Of a DNA stretch of 64,000 nucleotides, positions 24,740 through 35,900 are shown one piece after another. How positions within the stretch are numbered: position 1 is the first letter of the stretch; every line of letters starts with the position of its first letter. A program made the translations under genes and the position numbers. The notes under the pieces are model-generated. The model was not told the origin of the DNA, searched no databases, and worked only from the letters and a program-made list of their open reading frames with translations. This DNA is from Dasypus novemcinctus (Eukaryota; Chordata; Mammalia; Cingulata; Dasypodidae): NCBI RefSeq assembly GCF_030445035.2, contig NC_080673.1, positions 36,700,365 through 36,764,364 of the forward strand, written 5' to 3'.

Positions 24740-24900
24740 GTTAATGAGCATTTCCTATGTTCTAGGCACTATAAATATTAAATATATCTCATCTCATTTG
24801 ATTCTTTGAAGGCAGAATCTTTTTTTTTTTAATCTATCATTTTTCAGATAAGGAAATTAAAACACATTTGGGGAATATGCCCAAGACTTTACAATAAACA
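24740..24900 (-). mobile_element. MIR SINE, antisense
   Basis: Diverged but ordered: cctatgttctaggcacta, ctcatctcatttgattc, cagataaggaaattaaaac. Confidence 0.55.
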
Positions 24901-25099
24901 AATGTTAAGGAAAATATTTCTTAGAAAGTTTGTAATTAGGGGCAGTTGTTCTTTGGTTTTTGTTTTCAGAATTATGAAATATACTGGTAGTGGTTGTGTG
25001 TAAAGTTGTGAAAAAGAAAAAGAGGCAATTTTAGCTTGAAAATGGGAAGGACTGTGACAGACAGTGTAAGATATTGGAAGAAGCCCAAAAGTCATGATA

Positions 25100-25280
25100 G
25101 CGCGTTAAGCCCTGGCTGTCCAGCGCTAGCTTTGTGATTGTAGACAAGCTACTTAAACCTTCTTCGTCTCATTAGAAAAATCCTCATCTGCAAATTAAAG
25201 AGACTAGACTATAGGATTTCCATGTGCCCTTTTAGCACCTACATTCCATTATTCAAGTGATTCCAAAAAGTTTTGGGTTC
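25100..25280 (+). mobile_element. MIR SINE
   Basis: tttgtgattgtagacaagctacttaaacc and cctcatctgcaaattaaagag match the MIR core. Confidence 0.6.
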
Positions 25281-26109
25281 AAATCCACCTTCTTTTCTTG
25301 ACCCATTTTGTTTACTAATACCACAGTCACTTCCTGACTGTGTGGGCTAAATTTCAGAAAGCTGCAGGGTAGGAGGATTTGCCTTGCGTTAGGCTTTATT
25401 TAACTTACCTGTTTTCCAACTACCTCCCTAAGACTTGAGCATCATGGTCTCATCTCTGCCCAGGAGAGCTTAAAGCCAGAGCGTGCACTCATCCACCTCT
25501 TTTCACTCCTCTTGCACCACGCAGATTCGAAGAACCAGCGATTCGACTTCACGTGATGATCTCTCTTCCCAAACTTCATGGCAGAAATCGTGCTTCATAC
25601 TCTGCCATCCGTATTATCTCTACTTTTGGTTCCAAATTCCAAGCACATTATTTCCTCAAATATCTTCGCCGTAAAAATGTACAGCCTTAAATGAAAATTC
25701 TCTGAATTTGCTGGGAGAATGAGAATATAACTACGTGGAGATTATGGCTGGAGAGGAATTACTGTATTTACAAAACCTAAACATGTTAGGATCATTAAAA
25801 AATTACTTTATTTCCCTAGTAAAAAATAATAGCTAGCTCTAATACCATACAACTATCAACACCATGCTATATCAGGGAAGATGGCCGTTAAGAAGCAGAA
25901 AAGACAAGACACTCTTCACATAGGAAGTTATTTTTGTCCATGCACCTTAACAATGAAGAAAATAAAGTCTGTTAATGTTGGTGATAAACCTTGCCCCACA
26001 AAAAACTATAAAGCCAAGGAATTACAGATACCATTACTAATCAACTTCTATAACCTCTACGCTCTTTATCCCTTATCTCTAATCTCTAATAACAACACCA
26101 AAACTTGAA

Positions 26110-26255
26110 ATTATTATTTGCAAGTTACATGTAATGAAATGAGGAGGATAAATAACTTCCTAACATCACACTGCCAACAAGCAAATGAGAATAAGAACCC
26201 TTATTTATCCAAATCCAAGGCTGTGTTTCATCCACTATGTTATGTCACTTCCACT
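26110..26255 (-). mobile_element. MIR SINE fragment, antisense
   Basis: aaatgaggaggataaataac, cctaacatcacactgcc and ccaaggctgtgtttcatcc in antisense MIR order. Confidence 0.5.
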
Positions 26256-27879
26256 TGGATTTGACCCAGTGTCTCAGGCCATGGATTACTTTAGAGACTT
26301 TGCAGTGCACAAAAATAGTATTAAAAATGATGATCTAATAAAAATCATCTAACCACAGTAGTCCTTCAAAGCAATAAAACAAAAATCATTCTTTCTGCAA
26401 CTAACTGCCCTGTGGTTTGGTTGCAAGTGACTCTCCTTTTCATATGCCATTGAGCCATTGGGTTTTCTGTAATTAACAAGTGTAAGGCTGGATTTATGAT
26501 CATAATAGCTCACCCTCATTTATACAGATTCCACCAAAAGACTTTTTTAAAAAAATGTTTCTTCCCTCTGTGTATCATCCATTTTCTTACAATCTCATCT
26601 TCGGAATAATGTGATTTTTGCATAAGCAATAGAAGTCAAAAGCTTGGTAATTCTTGCTGTCTCCATCTCACTTTAGGAAGAATGGAGAGCTATTACAGCA
26701 AAATGCATCATAGTGTCAATGACATCCTAAGAATACAATCTAGAAGAACCGTTTTCTTAGTTCATGGAAATGACTAATTTCTGCTGTTTAAAATTATTAC
26801 CTGAGAGAGAAAAAAGGGTTTTATATCCCAGCAAAAATATTATTATCACATAAAATGCATTGGTTTTACCTTGTGATTCCAGAATTTTCTGAAGTCCTTA
26901 AGGTTATGTGATAGTCTAAGCCAATGAGGAGAGAACTGCCAGTATTTTGCTGCAAGGAGTAGTTAATAATGATTCTAAGAAAAACCCATTAGCTTCATCT
27001 CCACAGTGCAGGTAATGTGGCAGAGCTAAAACCTTCGTCTGTTCACATTTACTCAAATGTCACCTAAATAGAAACGGATTAAGGTTTCCATAGAAACCAC
27101 CCATGGATTCAGGTGTTTCTCAGGGCCTTTTATTCCATTAACTGTATGAAGAAAGAAGGTACACATTATGGCTTTTCATTAATTGTGTTGTCTTTCCTCG
27201 TTAGAAGTTGGTCGGTGGAGTTACCACATTCTCCTTTGTCTTATCACACATTGGCTTCCCCTGTGCACCTTTCCCCTCCAGCCAAGAAACTGGAGCAAGC
27301 AATTTCTAAAGCAGACAAATCCTGCCCATTAGCAGTAGCAGGTTCACGCAGAGTTTCTTCTCTTTTGGCTAGGAATGAAAATTGAAAGTCTCTCGCCTAG
27401 AAATTTGTACAACACATTTTGTTACTCAGGGTTTATATTGTCTCTCTGGAATGTCACTAATACAAGAGGTTAAGGACGCCTGCAATGGTTATATGAGCCC
27501 AATCAACAACAACAACAACAAAATAACAAAAGGGAGAAAACTTCATGGTTTTACAAAATTTTCAACTGTAAGATCCAATAAGGATAATCAAACTCCTCAG
27601 TCTCTATACTAGTCAATGAACTGCCTGGCGGAATAATGTCCCCTCTCCTAATACAGGGAGGAAAGAATTAAAAAGGTAAAATAACCCTTTAGTCAGAAGG
27701 GATACAGTGCTTTCAGGGTATTACCGAATGCCATGCCTTTCTGTAAGTTATATTAGATGTAGAAAGCTCGTAGTGAACTATAAAATATATGAGTAATCAA
27801 GAAAGCATATACAAAATAAAAAGAAAATAGAAACAATGGCAAAAGGACGAGCTTTGCAGTAGCTGGAATCAGCCTGGTG
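26256..27879. other. Intergenic stretch, nothing recognised
   Basis: Unique-looking AT-rich sequence with a short (aac)n run near 27,506-27,522. The frames at 27,113-27,385 and 27,382-27,612 have no family resemblance and no supporting start context. Confidence 0.4.
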
Positions 27880-28075
27880 TAGCAGCGAAGCATGTATGGT
27901 TCCTGAAGTCTGGCAGCCCAATTTACATCTCATCATGACCACTAACTATGTTGGATCTTAAATAAATTCATTATTCGCTATACATGTCAGTTCCTTCATG
28001 TGTAAAATGGGGATAATGGTGCCTACCTTGAAGAGATGTTGCAGAGATTAGAGATAATGGACAATGATCTTTCTT
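27880..28075 (+). mobile_element. MIR SINE
   Basis: gtgtagcagcgaagcatg, gtcagttccttcatgtgtaaaatggggataatgg-type core, then ttgcagagattagagat. Confidence 0.65.
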
Positions 28076-28359
28076 ATCTGTATGATCATTATCTGAAACC
28101 CTGCATACCAGGGAGCAGAGGGACGCAAAATTCCTCATCTCCTAAAAACATCCACTAAAGAACTAATCTCTTATAAAACTTATATGCACACATTTTTTCC
28201 TCATTTTAACACAAGCATCTTTCTAAGTTTGTTTTTCAAATTATTTTACGTCTTAGCTGAAGTTTACAGTGTCTCATGCAATTATAATGGTCATTGATAA
28301 TAAGGTAATATTGCATTTCTTGAGAAGGTGCAGTATTTCGTGAAGTATAGAAAAGTGAT

Positions 28360-28610
28360 GATGAAGAGCTGCAGAGGCAGCCTAGCAGCATAGATTAACG
28401 CCAGAACCCACATATTAAAATTCTAGCTCCACCAGTTACTAAATGCATAATCTTGAGCAAGCAGTTTACCTTTTCTGTGCCTCAGTTTCCAAGCTATCAA
28501 CTAGAATGATAATAGCATCTATTTCAAGAATCTGTTATGGGGATTAAATAAAGTTAATAACTGTCAGATGTTTAGAACAAAACTTGATGAATCATAATAA
28601 ACACCTGACT
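28360..28610 (+). mobile_element. MIR SINE
   Basis: Nearly full length: cctagcagcatagattaacgcc, ctagctccaccagttac, gcctcagtttccaagc, ggggattaaataaagtta and a degraded tail. Confidence 0.8.
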
Positions 28611-28857
28611 ATTTATTAAGTAAAAGCAAAAACAAGCAACATAACTACATAGCAAAGCCATTTAAAGATGAAACGGAACAATTAAAAACTGAAGAAAACC
28701 CAGAAGCCTGGTGGCAGGATAGATACAGCAAGAAATAATGATTTTAATGTCAAAGATTGAGAGGCAATTGTGAAAAGAGATGAACTCTTCAAATATTTTC
28801 ACACAGGGAAAAATGACCATCATTGCTATGGGGCTGCTGAAGTCAAATATGAGGATG

Positions 28858-29410
28858 TGGTTGTCAGCCTCCAAAACGGTGCCCCCAAATCCCCACCCTA
28901 GATAGTCACACCACTGTGGACTCCCCTCCTCCTACATCATACCAGGGTTGTAACCAACGGCAGAAGTGATGAAAAATCACTTTGGGAATGAGATTATAAA
29001 GGCACTGCTGCTTCCATTTTAGTCACCCCCTTGTGGTCTCTCTTTTCTCTCTCTTTGAATGCCTGCCCCAGAGAAAGACAAGCTACCACGTGGAAAACAG
29101 TCCTCAGGAGAAGCCCAGGTGCCGAGTTGCTGCGGCCTCTGTCCAGAAGTCAGAGAATTGACAACTTCTGCTGGTAGCCACAGGAGTGAAACTGGAAGCC
29201 ACTCCTCTAGCCCTGTGAAATCTGCAGGTGACTACAACCTGATTCAACAGCGGGAGTGCAAACTCACGAGAGTCTCTGAGCCAGAACTACCCAGCTGAGC
29301 TGCTCTCAGATTTCTGACCCATAGAAACTGTGAGATAATAAACGCTTGTATTTTTAAGCTGCTAAATTGGGGGTTATTTGTTATACAAAAATAGACGACT
29401 GCAATACCTG
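28858..29410 (+). mobile_element. MLT1-type MaLR LTR
   Basis: The start gtggttgtcagcctccaaaac and the 3' portion gagccagaactacccagctg, ctgacccatagaaactgtg, agataataaacgcttg, ttaagctgctaaattggg are characteristic of a common mammalian MaLR LTR. The 79-codon frame at 29,059-29,298 lies inside it. No internal viral genes. Confidence 0.7.
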
Positions 29411-29654
29411 ACTAATAGAGGGGTGAAGGAACATCCATGTGCCATTTCGCAAATTTGATGAAAAAATTAATGTCTCTCATGTAGATGCAATTTATAATTG
29501 CTTATGCTAAGAATTAGGAAATGCTTTTGACCTTCATTTTCCAAGACAAAAACATTTCAAGTCCCTTTTGTTTTTATGATCTGATGTAGTAATTTTCATC
29601 TCCTTTTGAACTGACATACAAAGGCCTGTGCAATCTGTATGCTTCTTACCTATC

Positions 29655-30400
29655 TCGTCTTCAACTTTACCCTCTGTTCTCTCCATTCTGTCAATACTGA
29701 ATTATTGACATTTCTGAAACATGCCAGACATACTTCTACCTCAGGGCCTTTGCATTGGCTCTTCCTCCTTTCTTGGTCGCTCTTCCCAGGTTTCTGAATA
29801 GCCACATGGCTCACTCCCTGGCCTTCTTCAAGGCTTTGCTCAAAAGTTTCCTTCTCAGTGAGGTCTGTCTCAAACCCCCTAACTTTAAATTGCAATCCCA
29901 CCCACTCCCACCCCTGGTTATCCTTATCCGATTTTATTTTCTCCTTAACACTTATCACCTCACATCACAAGGTGATATACATATACATATATGCATGTAT
30001 ATATATTGAATTAGAGAAGTTTTGGGTTTACAGAAAAATCATGCATCAAATGTCAAACACAAGGTTCTCATATACACCCTAGTACTAATACCTTGCATTA
30101 GTGAGGTATATTTTTTTACAATTGATTAATGTATTTGGATGATGGTGAAAGTAGCTGAGCATTGTGAAAAACAATTAACAGCACTGAATTATATATTCAG
30201 TGCTGTTAATTATTTTAGGTTGTATATATATATGCATAATTTTATTGATTTTATTATTTATCTCTCCTCACTGGAATGCAAGCTCCATGAAGAAGGGATT
30301 TTTGTTTTTTTTGATGTGTCTGCATTGCCTAGAACTATGCCTGACACTCAGCAGGCACTCAATAAACAACTGTTGATATGTTCAAATGATGTAAATTTGC
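29655..30400 (+). mobile_element. L2 LINE 3' end split by L1-derived sequence
   Basis: The first half, 29,655-29,985, carries the L2 sequence ctcagggcctttgcattgg, atagccacatggctcac, cttctcagtgaggtctg. The second half, 30,236-30,400, carries ctcctcactggaatgcaagctcc, gcctagaactatgcctg, ctcaataaacaactgttg. Together they form one L2 3' end. The intervening 250 bp is L1 3' UTR-like. The 102- and 84-codon frames here are L2 sequence. Confidence 0.75.
30173..30211. repeat. Perfect inverted repeat, 17-bp arms, 5-nt loop
   Basis: Arm aattaacagcactgaat (30,173-30,189), loop tatat, arm attcagtgctgttaatt (30,195-30,211). It lies in an L1 tail whose normal form can be seen at 902-962 of this window without the second arm. 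Confidence 0.95.
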
Positions 30401-31219
30401 TTCAAATGACTTTTTTACACTACCAGTTATCTTAGGATAAGGATGACTACCTGTATTTAAATTTTCTGATTCAGTAGGTTGTCAGTAAACAATAGCTATT
30501 ATATGAAAGCAAACCTCAGCTTAAAAAAATAAACTTATTGGCTTGAGCGAATTACAAGAAATGGCTAGGTACGGAAGAACTGTTGAGGCTAACATGAATA
30601 TTGATCTGTGAACTAATTATCTAAATTAAATCTTTATCACCATACTTTCCAAGAGTATTATCTGCCATCATACATGCATTTTAAAAAGACTTTCATGCCT
30701 TTCCTCTTCATACCCAGAACAGATAGCCACTATTTTTACGGCCAATTTTGCATTCAGAGAATACTGTCATTCATTGTGCCTACGGGAAAACTAAAGACAT
30801 ATCAGATACCAGCTCTGAAAAGGCTACTAGGGCTATGACTTCAATGTCAAAGTCTTTGGAAGCCTTGTTTAGAACACGTTCTAGTGGAAAGGCCCAGTGT
30901 GTCAACTGTGTATTGGTGCAGGCCCCACACTTCGAAGGACCCCATACTTGCTGTATATGCTCTGATGTTGCCCTCTTGAAATATATAATTATTTATGAAC
31001 ACGGGCCCCCAAATTTTCATTGTGCACTGGGCCCTATAAATTATGTAGCTAGTTCCAAGGCCGAGAGAAGACAAATACTCTTCGGTTGCTACATACCATC
31101 CTAGGAAATAAGCAGAGATGGATTGCCCAGAAAGGCAAACAGAACCTTCTCTCAACTGGAGCCCCCATCACATTTTAACAACATTCCCAGATTACTCTTG
31201 CACATATTAAACTTTGAAA
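30401..31219. other. Intergenic, probably old repeat material, unclassified
   Basis: 30,860-31,070 has a GC-richer section with ggcccagtgtgtcaac and gtgcactgggccctataaatt, which resembles dispersed mammalian sequence, but I cannot name it. The 118-codon frame at 30,748-31,104 shows no domain or homology I recognise. Confidence 0.35.
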
Positions 31220-31398
31220 AGCAGTATTGTGTTTTGCAACCCTACCCCTTCACACTCTTGGTTCTCCTTACCCAGTGTCATTTCCCTTATAACGCTTGTC
31301 ACCTTCTAAAATACTGCATAATTTTATTAATTTTGTGGTGTATCTCTCCTTACCGGAATGCCAGCTCCATGAGGGCATTTGCAGAAACTTGTACATGA
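31220..31398 (+). mobile_element. L2 LINE 3' fragment
   Basis: cataattttattaattttg, ctctccttaccggaatgcc, agctccatgagggcatttg match the same L2 part as 30,236-30,290. It is truncated by the L1 that follows. Confidence 0.65.
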
Positions 31399-31399
31399 A

Positions 31400-31880
31400 T
31401 GGTCATAGCATCATTTATTCATTTTAGTCAAAGGGTAGAAACGACCCAAATGCCAATCAATGGATGACTGGCTAAACACATTCCGGTCTATACTTACAAT
31501 GGAATATAATCCAGCCATAAAATGGAAGGGAGCATGAGATACTGTACAACCTGGATGAGCCCAAACACATTATGCTAAGCGAAAGAAGCCAAACAAAGAA
31601 AGGTCACATACTGTCTGGTTTATTGTTTATGACATATCCAGAAAAGACAAGTCCAAAGAAACAGGAAGTAGGTTAGAGGTTACCAAGGGATTGGAGACAG
31701 AGTAATGGCTTAATGGGTATGGGTCGTTCTTATCAGGTGATGAAAAGTTTGAAATTAGAGTGGGCTGATGGTCGCACAACATTGTATTTGCACTTAATAC
31801 CATTAATTGTGTGCCTTGAAATGGCTAATTGTATGTTATATGAATTTCACCTCAATTTTAAAAACGGGAAAAAAAGGTTA
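31400..31880 (+). mobile_element. L1 LINE 3' UTR
   Basis: The ordered L1 3' signatures gacccaaatgccaatcaatgg, ggaatataatccagcc, aagccaaacaaagaaaggtc, ggaagtaggttagaggttacc and tgaatttcacctcaatttta are followed by an A-rich tail. Broken frames. Confidence 0.8.
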
Positions 31881-31887
31881 AAAATTG

Positions 31888-32045
31888 GATAGCTAACACT
31901 GACCACTTACGTGCCAGCCGTCTTATAGTGCTTTGCATGGGCTACTTCATTTAAATTTCACGGCAATCGGAAGTACTTAATGCTATCTCCACCTTTCTTT
32001 ACAAAGGGAGAAAGAGGCTTAGAGATGTTTTGAATCGGTCATAAT
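31888..32045 (-). mobile_element. MIR SINE, antisense
   Basis: cttacgtgccagccgtctta, ttcatttaaatttcacggc and agggagaaagaggcttagag in antisense MIR order. Confidence 0.65.
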
Positions 32046-32429
32046 ATGATAAATCAAAAAATAGTTTACTATTTTCACTGCTATAAATTATTTTTTCCAT
32101 ATATATAAACATCTGCTGAATGAATGTCCTGTGAAAAATCGCACTGTTTCGGCATTAGGTCCTGAATGTTCCAGACCATCACAGAAAGAACAGGATTAGG
32201 TGGTTATATTCAAATATTGCCTGCATCTTTCATTCTGAGATAAAAGAAAGAAAAGTAAAGCACTTAAGCACGAAACGCAGGCCTGAAGAAACAGGCGAAT
32301 ACTCTGACCTGTCCTCCATTACATAATACTAGGATGGCAGAAATCACAGTGCTCGCACGATAGGTTGTATATTTGCCTTACGATATAAAGAACAGCTCTC
32401 AGACTTTTAAAATGAATCCTAGAGCTCAA

Positions 32430-32920
32430 GGGCACGTGCCTGATGCTTAAAGCCGGGAGGGCCCAAGAGTTTCCAGCTACCCGGATTCCCAAGTACACAT
32501 CAACCGGGATTTTAAGGAGTCAGCCGAGGACCGTGCGCCCCCACTCTGCTCCTCCGCCCTCCAAGCCCGGGGCCGGGGAGGAGCCGAGGAATCGAAAGAG
32601 GAAGCGGGCGGCCGAGGGCCGCGGGCCCCCATGGCGCCGAGCGCGCTGCGGTGGCTCTGGCTGCTCTGCGGCGGCTGCTGCTGCGGCGGCCTCGGCGGCG
32701 GCGCGGGCCCCGGCGGCCCCTTTCCCCGGACCTGGGCGCGGAGCCGCGAGCGAGACGCAGCCGCCTTCCGGGTACCGAGCGCGCGCCTCCCGGGTTCTCT
32801 TTCGCTCTCGCCCTGCCTGTCCTGTGTCTGGGCGGGGGTAGAGGGCCGCTGAGAGCTCACACTGCCACCTGCTCCGCGGCTCTGTGCGGCGCCCGCGGTT
32901 TCCGAGCTGGAGTCACACAC
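32430..32920 (+). promoter_or_regulatory. CTSO: CpG-island promoter region of CTSO
   Basis: G+C and CpG density rise abruptly here and fall again in intron 1. There is no TATA box at a fixed distance from the start codon. GC boxes are visible at 32,554-32,559 (ccgccc), 32,606-32,611 and 32,830-32,835 (gggcgg). This is the layout expected of a broadly expressed lysosomal gene; the transcription start itself cannot be placed by eye. An upstream ATG at 32,443 opens a 132-codon frame that overlaps the CTSO start in another frame, which would matter only for transcripts beginning upstream of it. Confidence 0.75.
32631..32771 (+). CDS. CTSO: CTSO coding exon 1: signal peptide and start of propeptide
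   Basis: Codons 1-47, [15 protein letters not shown]... to ...RDAAAFR, with donor gtaccg. This is the first ATG in the frame; its context (C at -3, G at +4) is moderate. The segment after the hydrophobic core is unusually rich in Cys and Gly (residues 13-29), produced by tgc/ggc triplets. It aligns with the human N-terminus only through the WLLC core and the SRERxAAAFR end. Confidence 0.95.
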
Positions 32921-35900
32921 GGGAACTTGCCCCTCTGCTCCCCTGTGCCCCTGTGTTGCCCCCTCCCCTGTGTTGCCCCCTCCCCTGTGTTGCCCCCTCC
33001 CATGCCGTTCGCCACCGCAAGATTTGATTTTCCTGGAATGGTTTGTCGCTGTGGATTTATACGGTTCCCACGATGTTGGCCAAAGTGTTCGTGTTTGGAA
33101 GACGTACCCCGGCCAACCCCATCCCCCCGCGCCCTTTAGCAGTCTCCTTGACTGTTCGCATCCCGTTCCAAAAGCTGTTAAATTTCACATTTACAAGAGC
33201 CAGAAACACGGTGCTGCCTGTTGGAGGAAGAAAGTTGTCATTTTTCCTCCGGAGGGCGGCGCTGTTGGCCTCATTCTGTGATCACTCGTTTGTAAACAAA
33301 GAGCCTGCCTTTAGCAATCTCTGAGAATGTGACTGAGCTGGGCGGGGGCTTGAACTAACGCACCACTTTAAACAGTCTCCTTAACTTGGTGGCAATTGAT
33401 TTAGGAAAGAGGGACGCATCTAATTTTCTTTTAAGAATATTTGGAAAAGGGTCCATAAATTTGCTTAGATTTTACCTCAATAATCCAGCAGTAAAACCGA
33501 AAGGACCAGATAGCTGAGTAAGTACGGTTTTTCCTGAGACCTGGGAAACTGCAAGGGATGGAGATGTATAATTTGCCTCACTGTGTTCAATACATTTTAA
33601 CATTTTAAAAATCATAAACATATTATCATGACTTACTATAAAGGAAAAACTCAATCACTTAAAAATTTTAAGTATGAATCTAGTAATACTGCTTATAGGA
33701 ATTGTATTTTATTTTTCTGATTTTTTTTGGGGGGGGGGGGATTTCTCAAAAGCTTCAGTAGTTGTTCCTTTCTCTATTCTTCCTTTCTCCCCTGAAAGGC
33801 TCCAAATGTTTCCAAAGGTCCCAGCCTTAGCTGATTCTCCCCATTATTTTTTTTTTCGCTCGAACCAAGATGTGTGCATTTACCTCCAGTTTATTACTCT
33901 GGGAGCTCAATTCCAGGTTTCAAAACCAGAAGCACTCTTATACTCTGTTTTAATTTGCAAAAAGCTGTTGAGAGCAATATGCCAGAAATGGGTTGGCTTT
34001 TACAATGGGAATTTATTAGGTTAAAAGCTTACAATTGTGAGGTTGTGAGGGTGTGCAAATCAAGGCATCATCAGGATGCTCTCTCACTGAAGGTCATCAC
34101 TGAAGGTGATGATCCTGGATTCCTCTCAGATGGCAAGGCACATGGAAGCATCTGCTTCTCTTCCAGGTTCCTTTACAGCCTCTGGCTTCTCCACGTGTGG
34201 CTTCCTTTCTCCCCGTTCCTCTCTGAGCTCCACCGTACCTTCTCTCCATCTCTGTGGCTTTTTCTCGGTTTGTCTACTCCTTTCAGTCCTGTTTATAAAG
34301 GATTCCAGCAAGAGGACCAAGACCCACCCTGGGTCACTCGCTGAAGTAATCCAATCAGTGTCCCCAACTGAATCCAATTCTAAGGTTCCAACACCTGCAG
34401 GAATGGATTAGCTTCAAGAACATTATCTTTTCTGGATCCATCCACAAAAAAACTTCACACTGTCACACATCAACTTGAGACAAAGCTTCTATCTGGTTTC
34501 CCAACCCTGTCTTAACCTTGAATGCATATCTTGGTGAATCAAACTCCTTGAGGAGTTTGATGAATAGTCTCATCTGTACTAATAAATGTAGTTCTTGCGT
34601 AAATAGCTAAATATGTAAATGCACTGCTATGCTCTCAAAAAATCATATCTGTGGATTGGAGGCTCAAGCACCTAGATAAAATAAATCAGTGTAGATATAT
34701 GTGTGCGTATTTATAATAATTTATATAATTTATAAGTAATTATATTATTTAGTATATATGTGTATTATTTGTATAGTTAGTCCATTCTAAGAGCCTATAC
34801 CCAGGAGATTAATGTGTAGAAAATATAACTTTATATTTAGGTGTTGGCCTATATTATACATTATGTGTACACATATAATGTGTAGAAAATATAAAATTTT
34901 GTCAAACTGAATCATTGAGTTGCAGTTCTCCACTATTTAAATATCAGATTGATCGTATACAAAACCCAGAAAATTACATTGTTCCATAATGAAGGTAAAG
35001 TTAAAATAAAGTTTAAAAAATTAAAATAGTGCCTTAAAGTACACTGTGCTATGCTAGAGAGAACCTGTAGACTATAGCCTGAAAAGTAGGCAAATATTGA
35101 CGTCCACCCAAGTTTTCAGGCTTGGAGAACGGCAAATATATGCCAGTCCTCAAAACCCTCAAGGGGTATGATTCACAGGACGTGCTACCAAGCTTAAGAC
35201 AGGGTTAGAAAACCAGATGCTTTTGCCTGCTCCATGGTACCATGGTATCACAGTTGCCAGGGAACACACAAGCACTGGTTGGAACACTTTACCCACATAG
35301 AGAAGAGATGGTACAAGGTCAGCTTCAGTAGTGGGCATCTATCTCATCGGGTCCCTCCTGGCAGCCAAGGTGGGCAATGGCTTGTGAGAAGGTCTTTGCA
35401 CACCCCTTTTGTGTTATATGGGGGAGTCCCTGTTCCCTTCTCTCTGGGAACATATATACTAGTGGGGATGGCCAGATACCATATAACGCAAATGTGTAAG
35501 CAAGATAAAGAAGTTCACTGTGTACCCTGAACAGGAGAAGATCACTCAGTTATGGGAGAAGAATCTGAGTCAAGCCATAGGCTTGCTTCCCAGTCTCCAG
35601 ATAAGAAAATACCCCAGGCCCAGGGCTCTGATTGCACCATCCTGGGAAGGGGCAGTTTGTGTGATGGCTGCTTCTCCCAAAACTGAAGACCCAAGAGCTA
35701 TAGTCTTTGGATCTTCGTATCTATCTTATTTAGGGATTGCAAATAGGTCTTATCATGTTTGCAAACTAATTGATCAGTAGACATTGCCTGAAACCTGGCA
35801 CTGAGAGTCTTCAGGAGAAGCAGCTCTCAGATATGTATAAACAAGTAGTAAATGCTACATATTTCATATTATTTTAGTTTACCTAGTATACATGTGTGTA

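Noticed and set aside
29650-30082. 74-102 codon frames on both strands
   Set aside because: They are in L2 LINE sequence.
1-32400. A third protein-coding gene upstream of CTSO
   Set aside because: No exon with conserved protein content and paired splice sites could be identified; all longer frames fall in repeats or lack any recognisable feature.
32477-32920. 147-codon minus-strand open frame across the CTSO promoter
   Set aside because: GC-rich DNA has few stop codons, so long frames are expected. Composition is Pro/Ser/Arg-rich with no domain, and it lies antisense to a verified exon.
32651-33139. 162-codon + strand frame overlapping exon 1
   Set aside because: It is a different phase from the CTSO frame, which is confirmed by splicing into exon 2, and it runs into intron 1 and the minisatellite.
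33874-34411. 156- and 101-codon frames
   Set aside because: They run through an antisense solo LTR with exact target duplications and have no viral gene features.
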